Positions 53,992-64,000 of a stretch of DNA of 64,000 nucleotides are shown here, one piece after another. The notes below the pieces were generated by a model, which worked only from the letters and a program-made list of their open reading frames with translations, did not search any database and was not told the DNA's origin. Both the position numbers and the translations under genes were made by a program. The stretch spans positions 496,001 through 560,000 of the forward strand of contig NZ_CP084874.1 of the NCBI RefSeq assembly GCF_020526085.1. The letters are read 5' to 3'. The stretch comes from Klebsiella africana. GTDB lineage: Bacteria > Pseudomonadota > Gammaproteobacteria > Enterobacterales > Enterobacteriaceae. Numbering within the stretch: the stretch's first letter is position 1; every line of letters starts with the position of its first letter.

Positions 53992-54020
53992 AAAGCCCCG
54001 CAACACGTTGCGGGGCTTTT
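53992..54020 (+). terminator. Terminator or attenuator after rpmA
   Basis: AAAGCCCCGCAA pairs with TTGCGGGGCTTT, with a short loop and a T-tract. It lies between rpmA and yhbE, so it should reduce read-through from the ribosomal genes into yhbE-obgE. Confidence 0.88.
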
Positions 54021-54059
54021 TACATTCGTCTACTGGAAAATTGTTGCAGGGAAACAGGC

Positions 54060-55025
54060 ATGAAGCAGCAGGCTGGGATTGGCATTATTCTGGCGCTCAC
54101 TACCGCCATGTGTTGGGGAGCGCTGCCGATTGCGATGAAGCAGGTTCTTGAGGTGATGGCGCCGCCTACGGTGGTGTTTTATCGCTTCCTGATGGCCAGT
54201 ATTGGGCTTGGTGCTATCCTCGCGATTAAAGGCAAGCTGCCGCCGCTGCGGATTTTCCGCAAGCCGCGCTGGCTGGTGCTATTAGCGATTGCCACCGGCG
54301 GCCTGTTCGGTAACTTCATTCTGTTCAGTTCTTCCCTGCAATACCTCAGCCCCACGGCATCTCAGGTCATCGGCCAGCTATCGCCGGTGGGGATGATGGT
54401 GGCTAGCGTCGTAATCCTGAAAGAGCGCATGCGCGGCACCCAGGTGGTAGGCGCATTGATGTTGCTCAGCGGGCTGGTGATGTTCTTCAACACCAGCCTG
54501 ATTGAAATCTTTACCCGTCTCACGGATTACACGTGGGGGGTAATTTTCGGCGTTGCTGCCGCGACAGTGTGGGTAAGCTACGGCGTCGCGCAAAAGGTGT
54601 TATTGCGCCGTCTGGCATCTCAGCAGATACTGTTTTTGCTGTACACTTTATGTACGATTGCATTACTGCCGCTTGCTGAGCCCGGAGTGATTTCCCGGTT
54701 AAGCAGCTGGCAACTGGCATGCCTGATTTTTTGCGGGCTCAATACCCTGGTCGGCTACGGGGCGCTGGCGGAAGCCATGGCGCGCTGGCAGGCGGCGCAG
54801 GTCAGCGCGTTAATCACCTTGACGCCACTGTTTACGCTACTGTTTTCTGATTTATTATCAATGGCCTGGCCCGATGTTTTCGCCAGACCGATGTTAAACC
54901 TGATTGGTTATCTCGGTGCGTTTGTCGTGGTTGCGGGCGCGATGTATTCCGCCATCGGCCATCGCCTTTGGGGGCGTTGGCGTAAGCGAGAGGCGGTAGT
55001 ACCGCTGCCCCGCTCAGGCGAATGA
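54060..55025 (+). CDS. yhbE: YhbE, EamA/DMT-family transporter
   Basis: The 321-residue protein has two EamA repeats of about five spans each (about 6-143 and 156-300). Known in E. coli only as a putative transporter; substrate unknown. It lies 15 bases upstream of obgE, the standard gene order. Confidence 0.92.
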   Translation: MKQQAGIGIILALTTAMCWGALPIAMKQVLEVMAPPTVVFYRFLMASIGLGAILAIKGKLPPLRIFRKPRWLVLLAIATGGLFGNFILFSSSLQYLSPTASQVIGQLSPVGMMVASVVILKERMRGTQVVGALMLLSGLVMFFNTSLIEIFTRLTDYTWGVIFGVAAATVWVSYGVAQKVLLRRLASQQILFLLYTLCTIALLPLAEPGVISRLSSWQLACLIFCGLNTLVGYGALAEAMARWQAAQVSALITLTPLFTLLFSDLLSMAWPDVFARPMLNLIGYLGAFVVVAGAMYSAIGHRLWGRWRKREAVVPLPRSGE

Positions 55026-56219
<1,194 letters not shown>

Positions 56220-56237
56220 TCCTGACTTCTCGGGATC

Positions 56238-56269
56238 AAAAAGGGCCGCATCTGATGCGGCCCTTTTGT
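56238..56269. terminator. Bidirectional terminator between obgE and dacB
   Basis: AAAAGGGCCGCA (56239-56250) and TGCGGCCCTTTT (56256-56267) form a long stem with a TCTGA loop, A-rich on one side and T-rich on the other. Confidence 0.92.
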
Positions 56270-56270
56270 T

Positions 56271-57704
56271 TTAATTGTTCTGGTACAAATCTTTATACAA
56301 GCGACTTTCAAAGCGGACCAGTGGGATGCGGCGATTGCGCTGATCAGCGGGCTCCACGGCGTAGCCGGAGAGATATTGCACGAAGGCCACCTTTTGTCCG
56401 CTGGCGGTAGTGATGAAGCCTGCAAGGTTGTAAACCCCCTGCAGCGATCCGGTTTTCGCCGAGACTTTGCCATCGACGCCCGCCTGATGAAGACCGGCGC
56501 GATACTGCAGCGATCCGTCGTGGCCTGCCAGCGGCAGCATCGAGATGAAGTTGAGCTCGGTATCGTGCTGGGCGATATACTGTAGCACCTGCATCATGGT
56601 TGCCGGAGCGATCAGATTGTGGCGCGAGAGGCCAGAGCCGTCGGCGATGATCGTATTGCCAAGATCGACCCCAGCCTGTTGACGCAGGATCTGCCGTACA
56701 GCATCGGATCCCGCCCGCCAGGTGCCAGGTACGCCGAACCGGGCATGGCCGATGGTGCGAAAGACGGTATCCGCAATCATGTTGTCTGATTTCTTCAGCA
56801 TAATCCGCAGCAGATCGTGCAGAGGAGCCGACTGAGTGGTAGCCAGCACGGTGCCAGGCTCATTGGCCAGCGTCTGGCGCAGCAGCGTACCGCTGTAGGT
56901 GATCCCCGCCTGGGCCAGCTCCGCTTTGAGGATCGCTCCGGCGTAGCTGGCGCCATCCTGAATGGCGAAGGCCAGCGGCAGCGGCTCGCTACGCTGCGGC
57001 AGGCAGCCGGTGAGGGTATAGCGATTGAGATCGCCCGGCACCACGTCGAGCTCGCAATACTGCGCTTCCGATGAGCCACGCGCCAGCGTTCGCACCTGGC
57101 TGAACATGGTGACCGGATAGTAGGACGCAACGCGAATGAAGGCGACATCGCCCGGTTTCTGCGCGCTATACAGCGAAATGGAGAAGCAGTTGCGGTCGAC
57201 AATCGCTGCCGCCGGCGGGGCGCTGAAGCACTGTGTCAGGTCGTTCCACGGCCAACCAGGCGCTTTATCATGGCTGGCGAAGACCGAGGTATCGATGAGC
57301 ACATTGCCTTCGATACGTTGCACGCCAGCTTTTTTCAGCGTCGCCACCATATTGCGAATATCCTGCCGTTTGAGCGTCGGATCGCCGCCGAAGCGTGCAA
57401 TCAGGTCGCCTTTCAGCACGCCGCCGTCCAGTGAGCCTTTGGTTTCCAGCGTGGTGGTAAAGCGAAAATCGGGCCCCAGTTGCAGCAGAGCCGCCAGCGC
57501 GGTGATGACCTTTTGCGTACTGGCTGGAAGCGCCATTTGCTGGCTGTGATAGTCGATTTCCGGCGTCGATGCACCGACCTTCTGCGCCATAAAGGCAAGG
57601 TTCGCACCGGCGGGAAGCTGGGTGATGTACTCGTCAATATTCGCTGCCTGCGCGCTAAGCGCTATACCGGCAGTCAATCCGATGATAAATCTGGGAAATC
57701 GCAT
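56271..57704 (-). CDS. dacB: PBP4, D-alanyl-D-alanine carboxypeptidase/endopeptidase
   Basis: The 477-residue precursor has a signal peptide (about 1-20, ending AQA). The class C penicillin-binding motifs are S62-T-Q-K65, S306-D-N308 and K417-T-G419. It cleaves peptide cross-links and stem peptides in murein. It is divergent from greA. Confidence 0.97.
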   Translation of the reverse strand: MRFPRFIIGLTAGIALSAQAANIDEYITQLPAGANLAFMAQKVGASTPEIDYHSQQMALPASTQKVITALAALLQLGPDFRFTTTLETKGSLDGGVLKGDLIARFGGDPTLKRQDIRNMVATLKKAGVQRIEGNVLIDTSVFASHDKAPGWPWNDLTQCFSAPPAAAIVDRNCFSISLYSAQKPGDVAFIRVASYYPVTMFSQVRTLARGSSEAQYCELDVVPGDLNRYTLTGCLPQRSEPLPLAFAIQDGASYAGAILKAELAQAGITYSGTLLRQTLANEPGTVLATTQSAPLHDLLRIMLKKSDNMIADTVFRTIGHARFGVPGTWRAGSDAVRQILRQQAGVDLGNTIIADGSGLSRHNLIAPATMMQVLQYIAQHDTELNFISMLPLAGHDGSLQYRAGLHQAGVDGKVSAKTGSLQGVYNLAGFITTASGQKVAFVQYLSGYAVEPADQRNRRIPLVRFESRLYKDLYQNN

Positions 57705-57823
57705 AATCTCGCGCTAACAACCTGAAGCCAGGCCGTCATACTACGGTGCAACGCCCGGTAAAGTAAACGATGACCCATAAGGAACTTCGGGGTAAAATAC
57801 CTATCAAATGAAAAATTGCTGCT

Positions 57824-57858
57824 GACCTGGGGAGTGTTTCCCGGGTCGGTTTCTTTTT
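57824..57858 (+). ncRNA. GraL-type leader terminator upstream of greA
   Basis: GACCTGGG (57824-57831) pairs with CCCGGGTC (57840-57847), including one G-U pair, and is followed by a T-rich run (57848-57858). It lies about 90 bases before greA. In E. coli a terminator in the greA leader releases short RNAs called GraL; position and form agree. A further GC hairpin (CCTGCC...GGCAGG, 57868-57888) follows. The exact 5' end of the RNA cannot be set. Confidence 0.7.
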
Positions 57859-57939
57859 GCTCGTGTCCTGCCTGTGGGCAGGGCAGGTGGCGGAGCGGAA
57901 CCGTCCGTTCCCTGAAGGAATGATAAAGAGGTATAACTA

Positions 57940-58416
57940 ATGCAAGCGATTCCGATGACCTTACGTGGCGCTGAGAAACTGCGCGAAGAACTGGATTATC
58001 TGAAGTCTGTACGTCGTCCTGAAATCATTGCCGCTATTGCTGAGGCCCGTGAACACGGCGATTTGAAAGAGAATGCTGAGTACCACGCTGCGCGCGAGCA
58101 GCAGGGTTTCTGCGAGGGGCGTATCAAGGATATCGAAGCGAAACTGTCCAATGCGCAGGTCATCGATATCACCAAAATGCCGAACAATGGTCGGGTGATT
58201 TTTGGCTCTACCGTCAGTGTGCTGAACCTCGATACCGACGAGGAACAGACCTACCGCATCGTGGGTGACGATGAGGCCGATTTTAAGCAGAATCTGATCT
58301 CCGTGAACTCGCCAATTGCCCGCGGTCTGATTGGTAAAGAGCAGGACGATGTTGTGACCATCCGCACGCCAGGCGGTGAAGTGGAATACGAAATTATTAA
58401 GGTTGAGTACCTTTAA
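57940..58416 (+). CDS. greA: GreA, transcript cleavage factor
   Basis: The 158-residue protein has the N-terminal coiled coil (about 5-72, with the tip [26 protein letters not shown] and its acidic residues) and the C-terminal globular domain. It enters the RNA polymerase secondary channel and stimulates cleavage of backtracked RNA. Confidence 0.98.
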   Translation: MQAIPMTLRGAEKLREELDYLKSVRRPEIIAAIAEAREHGDLKENAEYHAAREQQGFCEGRIKDIEAKLSNAQVIDITKMPNNGRVIFGSTVSVLNLDTDEEQTYRIVGDDEADFKQNLISVNSPIARGLIGKEQDDVVTIRTPGGEVEYEIIKVEYL

Positions 58417-58458
58417 GGCGTATTTCCCGCTACGATGTTGATAGATTGTAAAGAAAGG

Positions 58459-58482
58459 AAAAAGGCCGCATAGCGGCCTTTT
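58459..58482 (+). terminator. greA terminator
   Basis: AAAGGCCGC (58461-58469) pairs with GCGGCCTTT around a 3-base loop, with T residues after it. Confidence 0.92.
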
Positions 58483-58568
58483 ATCAACATCCGGAGCATG
58501 GCATTTTGCTCGCCTGACCGCAGAAAACCCTCGTTTTACACAAAGTTGTGTCTTGAACCAGGATATTC

Positions 58569-58862
58569 TTAGCGTGGCAGCGAGATTTTACGCTCGTTAG
58601 TCGGGCGATACAGAACCAGCGTTTTACCGATGACCTGTACGTTGCAGGCGCCGGTTTCGCGTACGATAGCTTCCACGATCAGGGCTTTAGTTTCGCGATC
58701 TTCCGAGGCGATCTTCACCTTGATGAGCTCATGGTGCTCTAACGCTTGTTCAATCTCGGCCAGTACCCCTTCGGTCAAACCATTGTTGCCAAGCATAACT
58801 ACCGGCTTGAGCGGATGTGCCAGACCTTTCAGGTGCTGTTTTTGTTTAGTACTCAGATTCAT
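58569..58862 (-). CDS. yhbY: YhbY, CRM-domain ribosome assembly protein
   Basis: From ATG 58862 (MNLSTKQKQHLKGLAHPLKPVVMLG) the product has 97 residues as in E. coli. It is a single CRM (chloroplast RNA splicing and ribosome maturation) domain with the GNNGLTEGV loop. It associates with pre-50S particles. Divergent from rlmE. Confidence 0.95.
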   Translation of the reverse strand: MNLSTKQKQHLKGLAHPLKPVVMLGNNGLTEGVLAEIEQALEHHELIKVKIASEDRETKALIVEAIVRETGACNVQVIGKTLVLYRPTNERKISLPR

Positions 58863-58985
58863 CGTATTTTTTTGCTTACGTTGGGATTGAAAACGGGTCA
58901 TTCTACCGCCATCTCCCATATATCGCCAAACTACCGCGTCGATTTTTACGCAGTGAAGTACGATGAACCCGAACGGGAATGTTAA

Positions 58986-59615
58986 ATGACAGGTAAAAAG
59001 CGTTCTGCCAGCTCAAGCCGCTGGCTTCAGGAACACTTTAGCGATAAATATGTTCAACAGGCACAGAAAAAGGGGTTACGTTCCCGTGCCTGGTTTAAAC
59101 TTGATGAAATACAGCAAAGTGACAAAATTTTTAAACCGGGGATGACTATCGTTGACCTCGGCGCTGCTCCCGGTGGCTGGTCGCAGTATGCGGTCACGCA
59201 GATCGGCAACAGCGGCCGCATCATCGCTTGCGATCTTTTACCAATGGATCCAATCGTTGGTGTGGACTTTCTTCAGGGCGATTTTCGTGATGAATTAGTC
59301 TTGAAAGCGTTACTTGAGCGCGTAGGTGACAGTAAAGTACAAGTTGTCATGTCTGATATGGCACCAAATATGTGCGGAACACCGGCGGTGGATATTCCCC
59401 GGGCCATGTATCTGGTTGAGCTGGCGCTTGAAATGTCTCGTGATGTATTAGCGCCAGGTGGTAGTTTTGTAGTGAAGGTGTTCCAGGGCGAAGGCTTCGA
59501 TGAGTATCTTAGAGAAATTCGCTCCCTGTTTACGAAGGTCAAAGTTCGTAAGCCGGACTCTTCCCGCGCTCGTTCGCGTGAAGTGTATATTGTAGCGACC
59601 GGGCGTAAACCATAA
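58986..59615 (+). CDS. rlmE: 23S rRNA 2'-O-ribose U2552 methyltransferase
   Basis: The 209-residue methyltransferase has the catalytic set Lys38, Asp124 and Lys164 at the same numbers as in E. coli RlmE (FtsJ/RrmJ), and the SAM-binding [12 protein letters not shown] (about 55-66). It is heat-shock-linked and lies 90 bases upstream of ftsH. Confidence 0.98.
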   Translation: MTGKKRSASSSRWLQEHFSDKYVQQAQKKGLRSRAWFKLDEIQQSDKIFKPGMTIVDLGAAPGGWSQYAVTQIGNSGRIIACDLLPMDPIVGVDFLQGDFRDELVLKALLERVGDSKVQVVMSDMAPNMCGTPAVDIPRAMYLVELALEMSRDVLAPGGSFVVKVFQGEGFDEYLREIRSLFTKVKVRKPDSSRARSREVYIVATGRKP

Positions 59616-59705
59616 CCGGCAGATTTCAAACGAAAGTTTGAAAGAAACTGGATATAGAGTATCCTGACGCTGTTTTTAACACAGTTGTAATAAGAGGTTA
59701 ATCCC

Positions 59706-61649
59706 TTGAGTGACATGGCGAAAAACCTAATACTCTGGCTGGTCATTGCCGTTGTGCTGATGTCAGTATTCCAGAGCTTTGGGCCCAGCGAGTCGAATGG
59801 CCGCAAGGTGGATTATTCTACCTTCCTGCAAGAGGTCAATCAGGACCAGGTTCGCGAAGCGCGTATCAACGGACGTGAGATCAACGTTACCAAGAAAGAT
59901 AGTAACCGTTACACGACTTACATTCCGGTTAACGATCCGAAGCTGCTCGATAACCTGTTGACTAAAAACGTCAAAGTTGTTGGTGAACCACCAGAAGAGC
60001 CGAGCCTGCTGGCTTCTATCTTCATCTCCTGGTTCCCAATGCTGCTGTTGATCGGCGTCTGGATCTTCTTTATGCGGCAAATGCAGGGCGGCGGCGGGAA
60101 GGGCGCGATGTCCTTCGGCAAAAGCAAAGCCCGTATGTTGACGGAAGACCAGATCAAAACCACTTTTGCAGACGTTGCCGGGTGTGACGAAGCGAAAGAG
60201 GAAGTCGGCGAACTGGTAGAATACCTGCGTGAGCCGAGCCGCTTCCAGAAACTGGGCGGTAAGATCCCGAAAGGCGTTCTGATGGTCGGCCCTCCGGGTA
60301 CCGGTAAAACGCTGCTGGCGAAAGCGATCGCTGGTGAAGCTAAGGTCCCGTTCTTTACCATTTCCGGTTCTGACTTCGTAGAAATGTTCGTCGGTGTGGG
60401 CGCATCTCGTGTGCGTGACATGTTTGAACAGGCCAAGAAAGCAGCGCCTTGCATCATCTTCATCGATGAAATCGACGCCGTCGGCCGCCAGCGTGGCGCA
60501 GGCCTGGGCGGTGGTCACGATGAACGTGAGCAAACCCTGAACCAGATGCTGGTTGAGATGGACGGCTTCGAAGGTAACGAAGGTATCATCGTTATCGCGG
60601 CGACTAACCGTCCGGACGTTCTTGACCCCGCGCTGCTGCGTCCTGGCCGCTTTGACCGCCAGGTGGTGGTTGGCCTGCCGGATGTTCGCGGTCGCGAGCA
60701 GATCCTGAAAGTGCATATGCGTCGCGTACCGCTGGCGCCGGATATCGATGCGGCAATCATTGCGCGCGGTACCCCGGGCTTCTCCGGTGCGGATCTGGCC
60801 AACCTGGTCAACGAAGCGGCGCTGTTTGCTGCCCGCGGCAACAAACGCGTTGTATCGATGGTTGAGTTCGAGAAAGCGAAAGACAAAATCATGATGGGTG
60901 CGGAACGTCGCTCCATGGTGATGACGGAAGCGCAGAAAGAATCGACCGCTTACCATGAAGCGGGCCACGCGATTATCGGTCGCCTGGTGCCGGAGCACGA
61001 TCCGGTGCACAAAGTGACGATTATCCCGCGCGGCCGTGCGCTGGGTGTGACCTTCTTCCTGCCGGAAGGCGATGCGATCAGCGCCAGCCGTCAGAAACTG
61101 GAAAGCCAGATCTCCACCCTGTACGGCGGTCGTCTGGCGGAAGAGATTATCTACGGTCCGGAACATGTTTCTACCGGTGCGTCCAACGACATTAAAGTGG
61201 CAACGAACCTGGCGCGTAACATGGTGACCCAGTGGGGCTTCTCCGACAAACTCGGTCCGCTGCTGTATGCGGAAGAAGAGGGTGAAGTCTTCCTCGGTCG
61301 TAGCGTCGCGAAAGCGAAGCATATGTCCGATGAAACTGCACGTATCATCGACCAGGAAGTGAAATCGCTGATTGAGCGTAACTATGGTCGTGCTCGTCAG
61401 CTGCTGAACGACAACATGGACATTCTGCACGCAATGAAAGATGCGCTCATGAAGTATGAGACTATCGATGCGCCGCAGATTGACGACCTGATGGCTCGTC
61501 GCGATGTTCGTCCGCCAGCGGGTTGGGAAGAACCAGGTTCTTCTAATAACTCTGACAACAATGGCACGCCTCGTGCGCCGCGTCCGGTTGATGAACCGCG
61601 TACGCCGAACCCGGGCAACACCATGTCAGAGCAGCTGGGCGACAAGTAA
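59706..61649 (+). CDS. ftsH: FtsH, membrane AAA+ zinc metalloprotease
   Basis: A TTG at 59706 has an AGAGG Shine-Dalgarno at the right distance (8 bases) and gives 647 residues. The in-frame ATG at 59715 (MAKNL, 644 residues) is the commonly used start but its spacing is 17 bases. Two membrane helices (about 6-24 and 99-120), Walker A GPPGTGKT, Walker [10 protein letters not shown] and the zinc motif HEAGH are intact. It degrades sigma-32, LpxC, SecY and SsrA-tagged membrane proteins; LpxC turnover ties it to LPS synthesis. Confidence 0.97.
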   Translation: MSDMAKNLILWLVIAVVLMSVFQSFGPSESNGRKVDYSTFLQEVNQDQVREARINGREINVTKKDSNRYTTYIPVNDPKLLDNLLTKNVKVVGEPPEEPSLLASIFISWFPMLLLIGVWIFFMRQMQGGGGKGAMSFGKSKARMLTEDQIKTTFADVAGCDEAKEEVGELVEYLREPSRFQKLGGKIPKGVLMVGPPGTGKTLLAKAIAGEAKVPFFTISGSDFVEMFVGVGASRVRDMFEQAKKAAPCIIFIDEIDAVGRQRGAGLGGGHDEREQTLNQMLVEMDGFEGNEGIIVIAATNRPDVLDPALLRPGRFDRQVVVGLPDVRGREQILKVHMRRVPLAPDIDAAIIARGTPGFSGADLANLVNEAALFAARGNKRVVSMVEFEKAKDKIMMGAERRSMVMTEAQKESTAYHEAGHAIIGRLVPEHDPVHKVTIIPRGRALGVTFFLPEGDAISASRQKLESQISTLYGGRLAEEIIYGPEHVSTGASNDIKVATNLARNMVTQWGFSDKLGPLLYAEEEGEVFLGRSVAKAKHMSDETARIIDQEVKSLIERNYGRARQLLNDNMDILHAMKDALMKYETIDAPQIDDLMARRDVRPPAGWEEPGSSNNSDNNGTPRAPRPVDEPRTPNPGNTMSEQLGDK

Positions 61650-61680
61650 GCTACCGCTGTTGATGTCTTGTTTTAACCTT

Positions 61681-61715
61681 AAAACCCCGGGGCGCCCGCT
61701 CCGGGGTTTTTCTTT
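61681..61715 (+). terminator. ftsH terminator
   Basis: AAAACCCCGG (61681-61690) and CCGGGGTTTT (61701-61710) form a 10-bp stem with a 10-base loop, followed by TTC and more T. Confidence 0.88.
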
Positions 61716-61745
61716 TTTAACCTCTTCAGTCTCAGGGATTTTGTG

Positions 61746-62594
61746 ATGAAACTTGTAGCCCAGGGCTCAACCCTCGATCTCTCTCACCCCCACGTGATGG
61801 GTATTTTAAATGTGACGCCGGACTCATTCTCCGATGGCGGCGCCCACAATTCACTAATTGAGGCGGTGAAGCATGCCAATCTGATGATCAATGCCGGCGC
61901 GACCATCATTGATATCGGCGGTGAATCGACGCGGCCAGGGGCGGCTGAGGTTAGCGTGGAAGAGGAGCTTGCGCGGGTGATCCCGGTCGTTGAAGCGATC
62001 GCTCAGCGCTTTGAGGTATGGATCTCAGTGGACACCTCCAAGGCGGAAGTTATTCGCGAATCATCCCGGGCTGGGGCGCATATCATTAACGATATTCGTT
62101 CGCTCACCGAACCAGGCGCGCTGCAGGCCGCCGCGGATAGCGGGTTGCCGGTGTGTCTGATGCACATGCAAGGACAGCCGAAAACCATGCAGGAGGCGCC
62201 GAAGTATGAAAACGTCTTCGCTGATGTTGAGCGCTTTTTTACCGAACACATTGTGCGCTGCGAGCAGGCGGGGATCGCAAAAGAAAAATTGCTACTCGAC
62301 CCGGGATTCGGTTTCGGTAAAAATCTCTCCCATAATTACCAACTGCTGGCGAGACTGGGGGAGTTTCATCACTTTGGTCTGCCGCTGCTGGTCGGTATGT
62401 CGCGGAAGTCGATGGTAGGTCAGTTGCTGAACGTCGGGCCGTCGGAGCGGCTGAACGGCAGCCTGGCGTGTGCCGTCATTGCAGCAATGCAGGGCGCGCA
62501 GATTATTCGCGTCCATGATGTCAAAGAAACGGTAGAAGCGCTGCGCGTGGTGGAAGCCACTCTCGCCGCTAAGGGAAAAAAACGTTATGAGTAA
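61746..62594 (+). CDS. folP: Dihydropteroate synthase
   Basis: From ATG 61746 the product has 282 residues, the same as E. coli FolP; a GTG directly upstream is in frame. Conserved motifs are [15 protein letters not shown] (about 18-32), [11 protein letters not shown] and DPGFGFGKN. It joins pABA to dihydropterin pyrophosphate and is the sulfonamide target; no insertion typical of sul-type resistance is seen. It overlaps glmM by 8 bases. Confidence 0.98.
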   Translation: MKLVAQGSTLDLSHPHVMGILNVTPDSFSDGGAHNSLIEAVKHANLMINAGATIIDIGGESTRPGAAEVSVEEELARVIPVVEAIAQRFEVWISVDTSKAEVIRESSRAGAHIINDIRSLTEPGALQAAADSGLPVCLMHMQGQPKTMQEAPKYENVFADVERFFTEHIVRCEQAGIAKEKLLLDPGFGFGKNLSHNYQLLARLGEFHHFGLPLLVGMSRKSMVGQLLNVGPSERLNGSLACAVIAAMQGAQIIRVHDVKETVEALRVVEATLAAKGKKRYE

Positions 62595-63924
62595 CCGCAA
62601 GTATTTTGGCACCGATGGTATTCGTGGCCGCGTCGGCGATGCGCCGATCACGCCGGAATTTGTACTTAAGCTGGGCTGGGCGGCAGGCAAAGTATTAGCG
62701 CGCCACGGCTCGCGTAAAATTATTATCGGCAAGGATACCCGTATTTCGGGTTATATGCTGGAGTCAGCGCTGGAAGCCGGACTGGCGGCCGCGGGGCTCT
62801 CTGCGTCGTTCACCGGACCCATGCCGACACCGGCCATCGCCTACCTGACGCGCGCCTTCCGCGCTGAGGCGGGGATTGTTATCTCTGCTTCACATAACCC
62901 TTTCTACGACAACGGCATTAAATTCTTCTCCATTGAGGGCACCAAGCTGCCGGATGATGTCGAAGAGGCGATTGAAGCCGAAATGGAGAAAGAACTCACC
63001 TGCGTGGATTCGGCTGAGCTGGGCAAAGCCAGCCGTATCGTCGATGCGGCGGGGCGCTACATTGAATTTTGTAAGGGTACCTTTCCCAACGAACTGAGCC
63101 TGGGTACGCTGAAAGTGGTAGTGGACTGCGCGCACGGCGCGACCTATCACATCGCCCCTAATGTCTTCCGCGAGCTGGGAGCCCAGGTTATCGCGATGGG
63201 CTGTGAGCCTGATGGCCTTAACATCAACGAAGAGGTCGGCGCCACCGACGTGCGGGCGCTTCAGGCGCGGGTGCTGGCGGAAAAAGCCGATTTGGGCATT
63301 GCCTATGACGGCGATGGCGATCGCGTGATCATGGTTGACCATGAAGGCAATAAAGTCGATGGCGACCAGATCCTCTACATCATTGCCCGGGAAGGATTGC
63401 GTCAGGGGCAGCTGCGCGGCGGCGCCGTCGGCACCCTGATGAGTAATATGGGGCTGGAGCTGGCGCTCAAGCAGTTAGGCATCCCGTTTGCCCGCGCGAA
63501 GGTCGGTGACCGCTATGTACTGGAGATGCTCCAGGAAAAAGGCTGGCGCATCGGGGCGGAAAACTCCGGCCATGTGATCCTGCTGGATAAAACCACCACC
63601 GGTGACGGCATCGTTGCCAGCCTGCAGGTGGTTGCGGCGATGGTGCGCAATCATATGAGTCTGCATGACCTGTGCAGTGGCATGAAAATGTTCCCTCAGC
63701 TGCTGGTGAATGTCCGCTTTACCGAGGGCAGTGGTAACCCTCTGGAGAACGAACATGTGAAAGCGGTGACCGCGGACGTGGAGGCGGCGTTAGGTAAACG
63801 CGGCCGTGTCCTGCTGCGTAAATCGGGTACGGAGCCGCTGATCCGCGTGATGGTGGAAGGCGAGCATGAAGATCAGGTACACGAATTCGCACACCGTATC
63901 GCTGAGGCGGTAAAAAGCGTCTAA
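62587..63924 (+). CDS. glmM: Phosphoglucosamine mutase
   Basis: The 445-residue enzyme converts GlcN-6-P to GlcN-1-P for UDP-GlcNAc. The phosphorylated Ser102 is in [12 protein letters not shown]. The metal-binding loop is DGDGDR (about 240-245), and [15 protein letters not shown] near the C-terminus binds phosphate. With RapZ and MurA it ties this window to amino-sugar supply. Confidence 0.98.
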   Translation: MSNRKYFGTDGIRGRVGDAPITPEFVLKLGWAAGKVLARHGSRKIIIGKDTRISGYMLESALEAGLAAAGLSASFTGPMPTPAIAYLTRAFRAEAGIVISASHNPFYDNGIKFFSIEGTKLPDDVEEAIEAEMEKELTCVDSAELGKASRIVDAAGRYIEFCKGTFPNELSLGTLKVVVDCAHGATYHIAPNVFRELGAQVIAMGCEPDGLNINEEVGATDVRALQARVLAEKADLGIAYDGDGDRVIMVDHEGNKVDGDQILYIIAREGLRQGQLRGGAVGTLMSNMGLELALKQLGIPFARAKVGDRYVLEMLQEKGWRIGAENSGHVILLDKTTTGDGIVASLQVVAAMVRNHMSLHDLCSGMKMFPQLLVNVRFTEGSGNPLENEHVKAVTADVEAALGKRGRVLLRKSGTEPLIRVMVEGEHEDQVHEFAHRIAEAVKSV

Positions 63925-63943
63925 TGTTTCCGGTTAAGTGGTT

Positions 63944-63971
63944 AAAAAGGCGGCGCTTGCCGCCTTTTTTA
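63944..63971 (+). terminator. glmM terminator
   Basis: AAAAAGGCGGC and GCCGCCTTTTTT form a strong stem with a GCTT loop, 20 bases after glmM. The remaining 29 bases to the window end hold no recognisable gene. Confidence 0.92.
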
Positions 63972-64000
63972 TGATCGAAAACTGGCTTTTTGCTGTTTTT

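Noticed and set aside
59763..61430. 555-codon open frame opposite ftsH
   Set aside because: Antisense shadow of a well-known gene; no domain or ribosome-binding site.

Overview
The window is a contiguous piece of enterobacterial chromosome, best matched to Klebsiella (probably the K. pneumoniae complex). This rests on three things: near-identity of the housekeeping proteins to their E. coli orthologues, moderately high GC, and the presence of a tartrate dehydratase / Na+-pumping oxaloacetate decarboxylase cluster. There is no rRNA gene in the window to confirm the species. Gene order follows the E. coli aaeB-to-glmM segment, with a few insertions and losses. I see no IS element, prophage, integrase, CRISPR array or tRNA.

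Layout. 1-5331: end of aaeA, aaeB, the barstar-like yhcO, a secreted alpha/beta hydrolase, two tandem YhcN-type secreted small proteins, and argR with ARG boxes. 5746-15388: mdh followed by an accessory catabolic block made of two overlapping GntR regulators, an SLC13-type anion permease, ttdA-ttdB, oadG-oadA-oadB and a degenerate CitG-like protein. Tartrate would be dehydrated to oxaloacetate, which is then decarboxylated by the Na+ pump or reduced by Mdh. 15414-19819: degS, degQ, zapG, zapE. 20086-24672: rplM-rpsI, sspA-sspB, a lone nanE and gltD. 24682-30751: gltB, a long divergent regulatory region, and the radical SAM gene yhcC. 30798-34546: a second accessory block with an MFS anion symporter, an RspB-like zinc dehydrogenase and, divergently, a short-form UxuA mannonate dehydratase behind a CRP site. 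34695-38643: arcB, the sRNA ArcZ on the opposite strand, elbB-mtgA. 38707-46603: the long minus-strand run npr-rapZ-ptsN-hpf-rpoN-lptB-lptA-lptC-kdsC-kdsD-yrbG. 46813-51619: mlaFEDCB, ibaG, murA. 51675-58862: sfsB, ispB, rplU-rpmA-yhbE-obgE, dacB, greA with its leader terminator, yhbY. 58986-63924: rlmE-ftsH-folP-glmM, ending in a terminator.

Much of the segment serves the cell envelope: LPS export and Kdo synthesis (lpt, kds), outer-membrane lipid asymmetry (mla), peptidoglycan (murA, glmM, mtgA, dacB) and envelope stress proteolysis (degS, degQ, ftsH). RapZ sits in the same window as glmM and murA, which share amino-sugar metabolism with it. The rest is nitrogen metabolism (gltBD, ptsN, rpoN, argR), redox control (arcB/ArcZ) and translation.

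I did not find a convincing undescribed system. The most promising leads are the CitG-like protein attached to the oadGAB cluster, the RspB/UxuA/MFS block, a dispersed palindrome with core CCGGACATC found at three places, and a candidate GntR operator (TATCATTGATA) in the tartrate operon leader.
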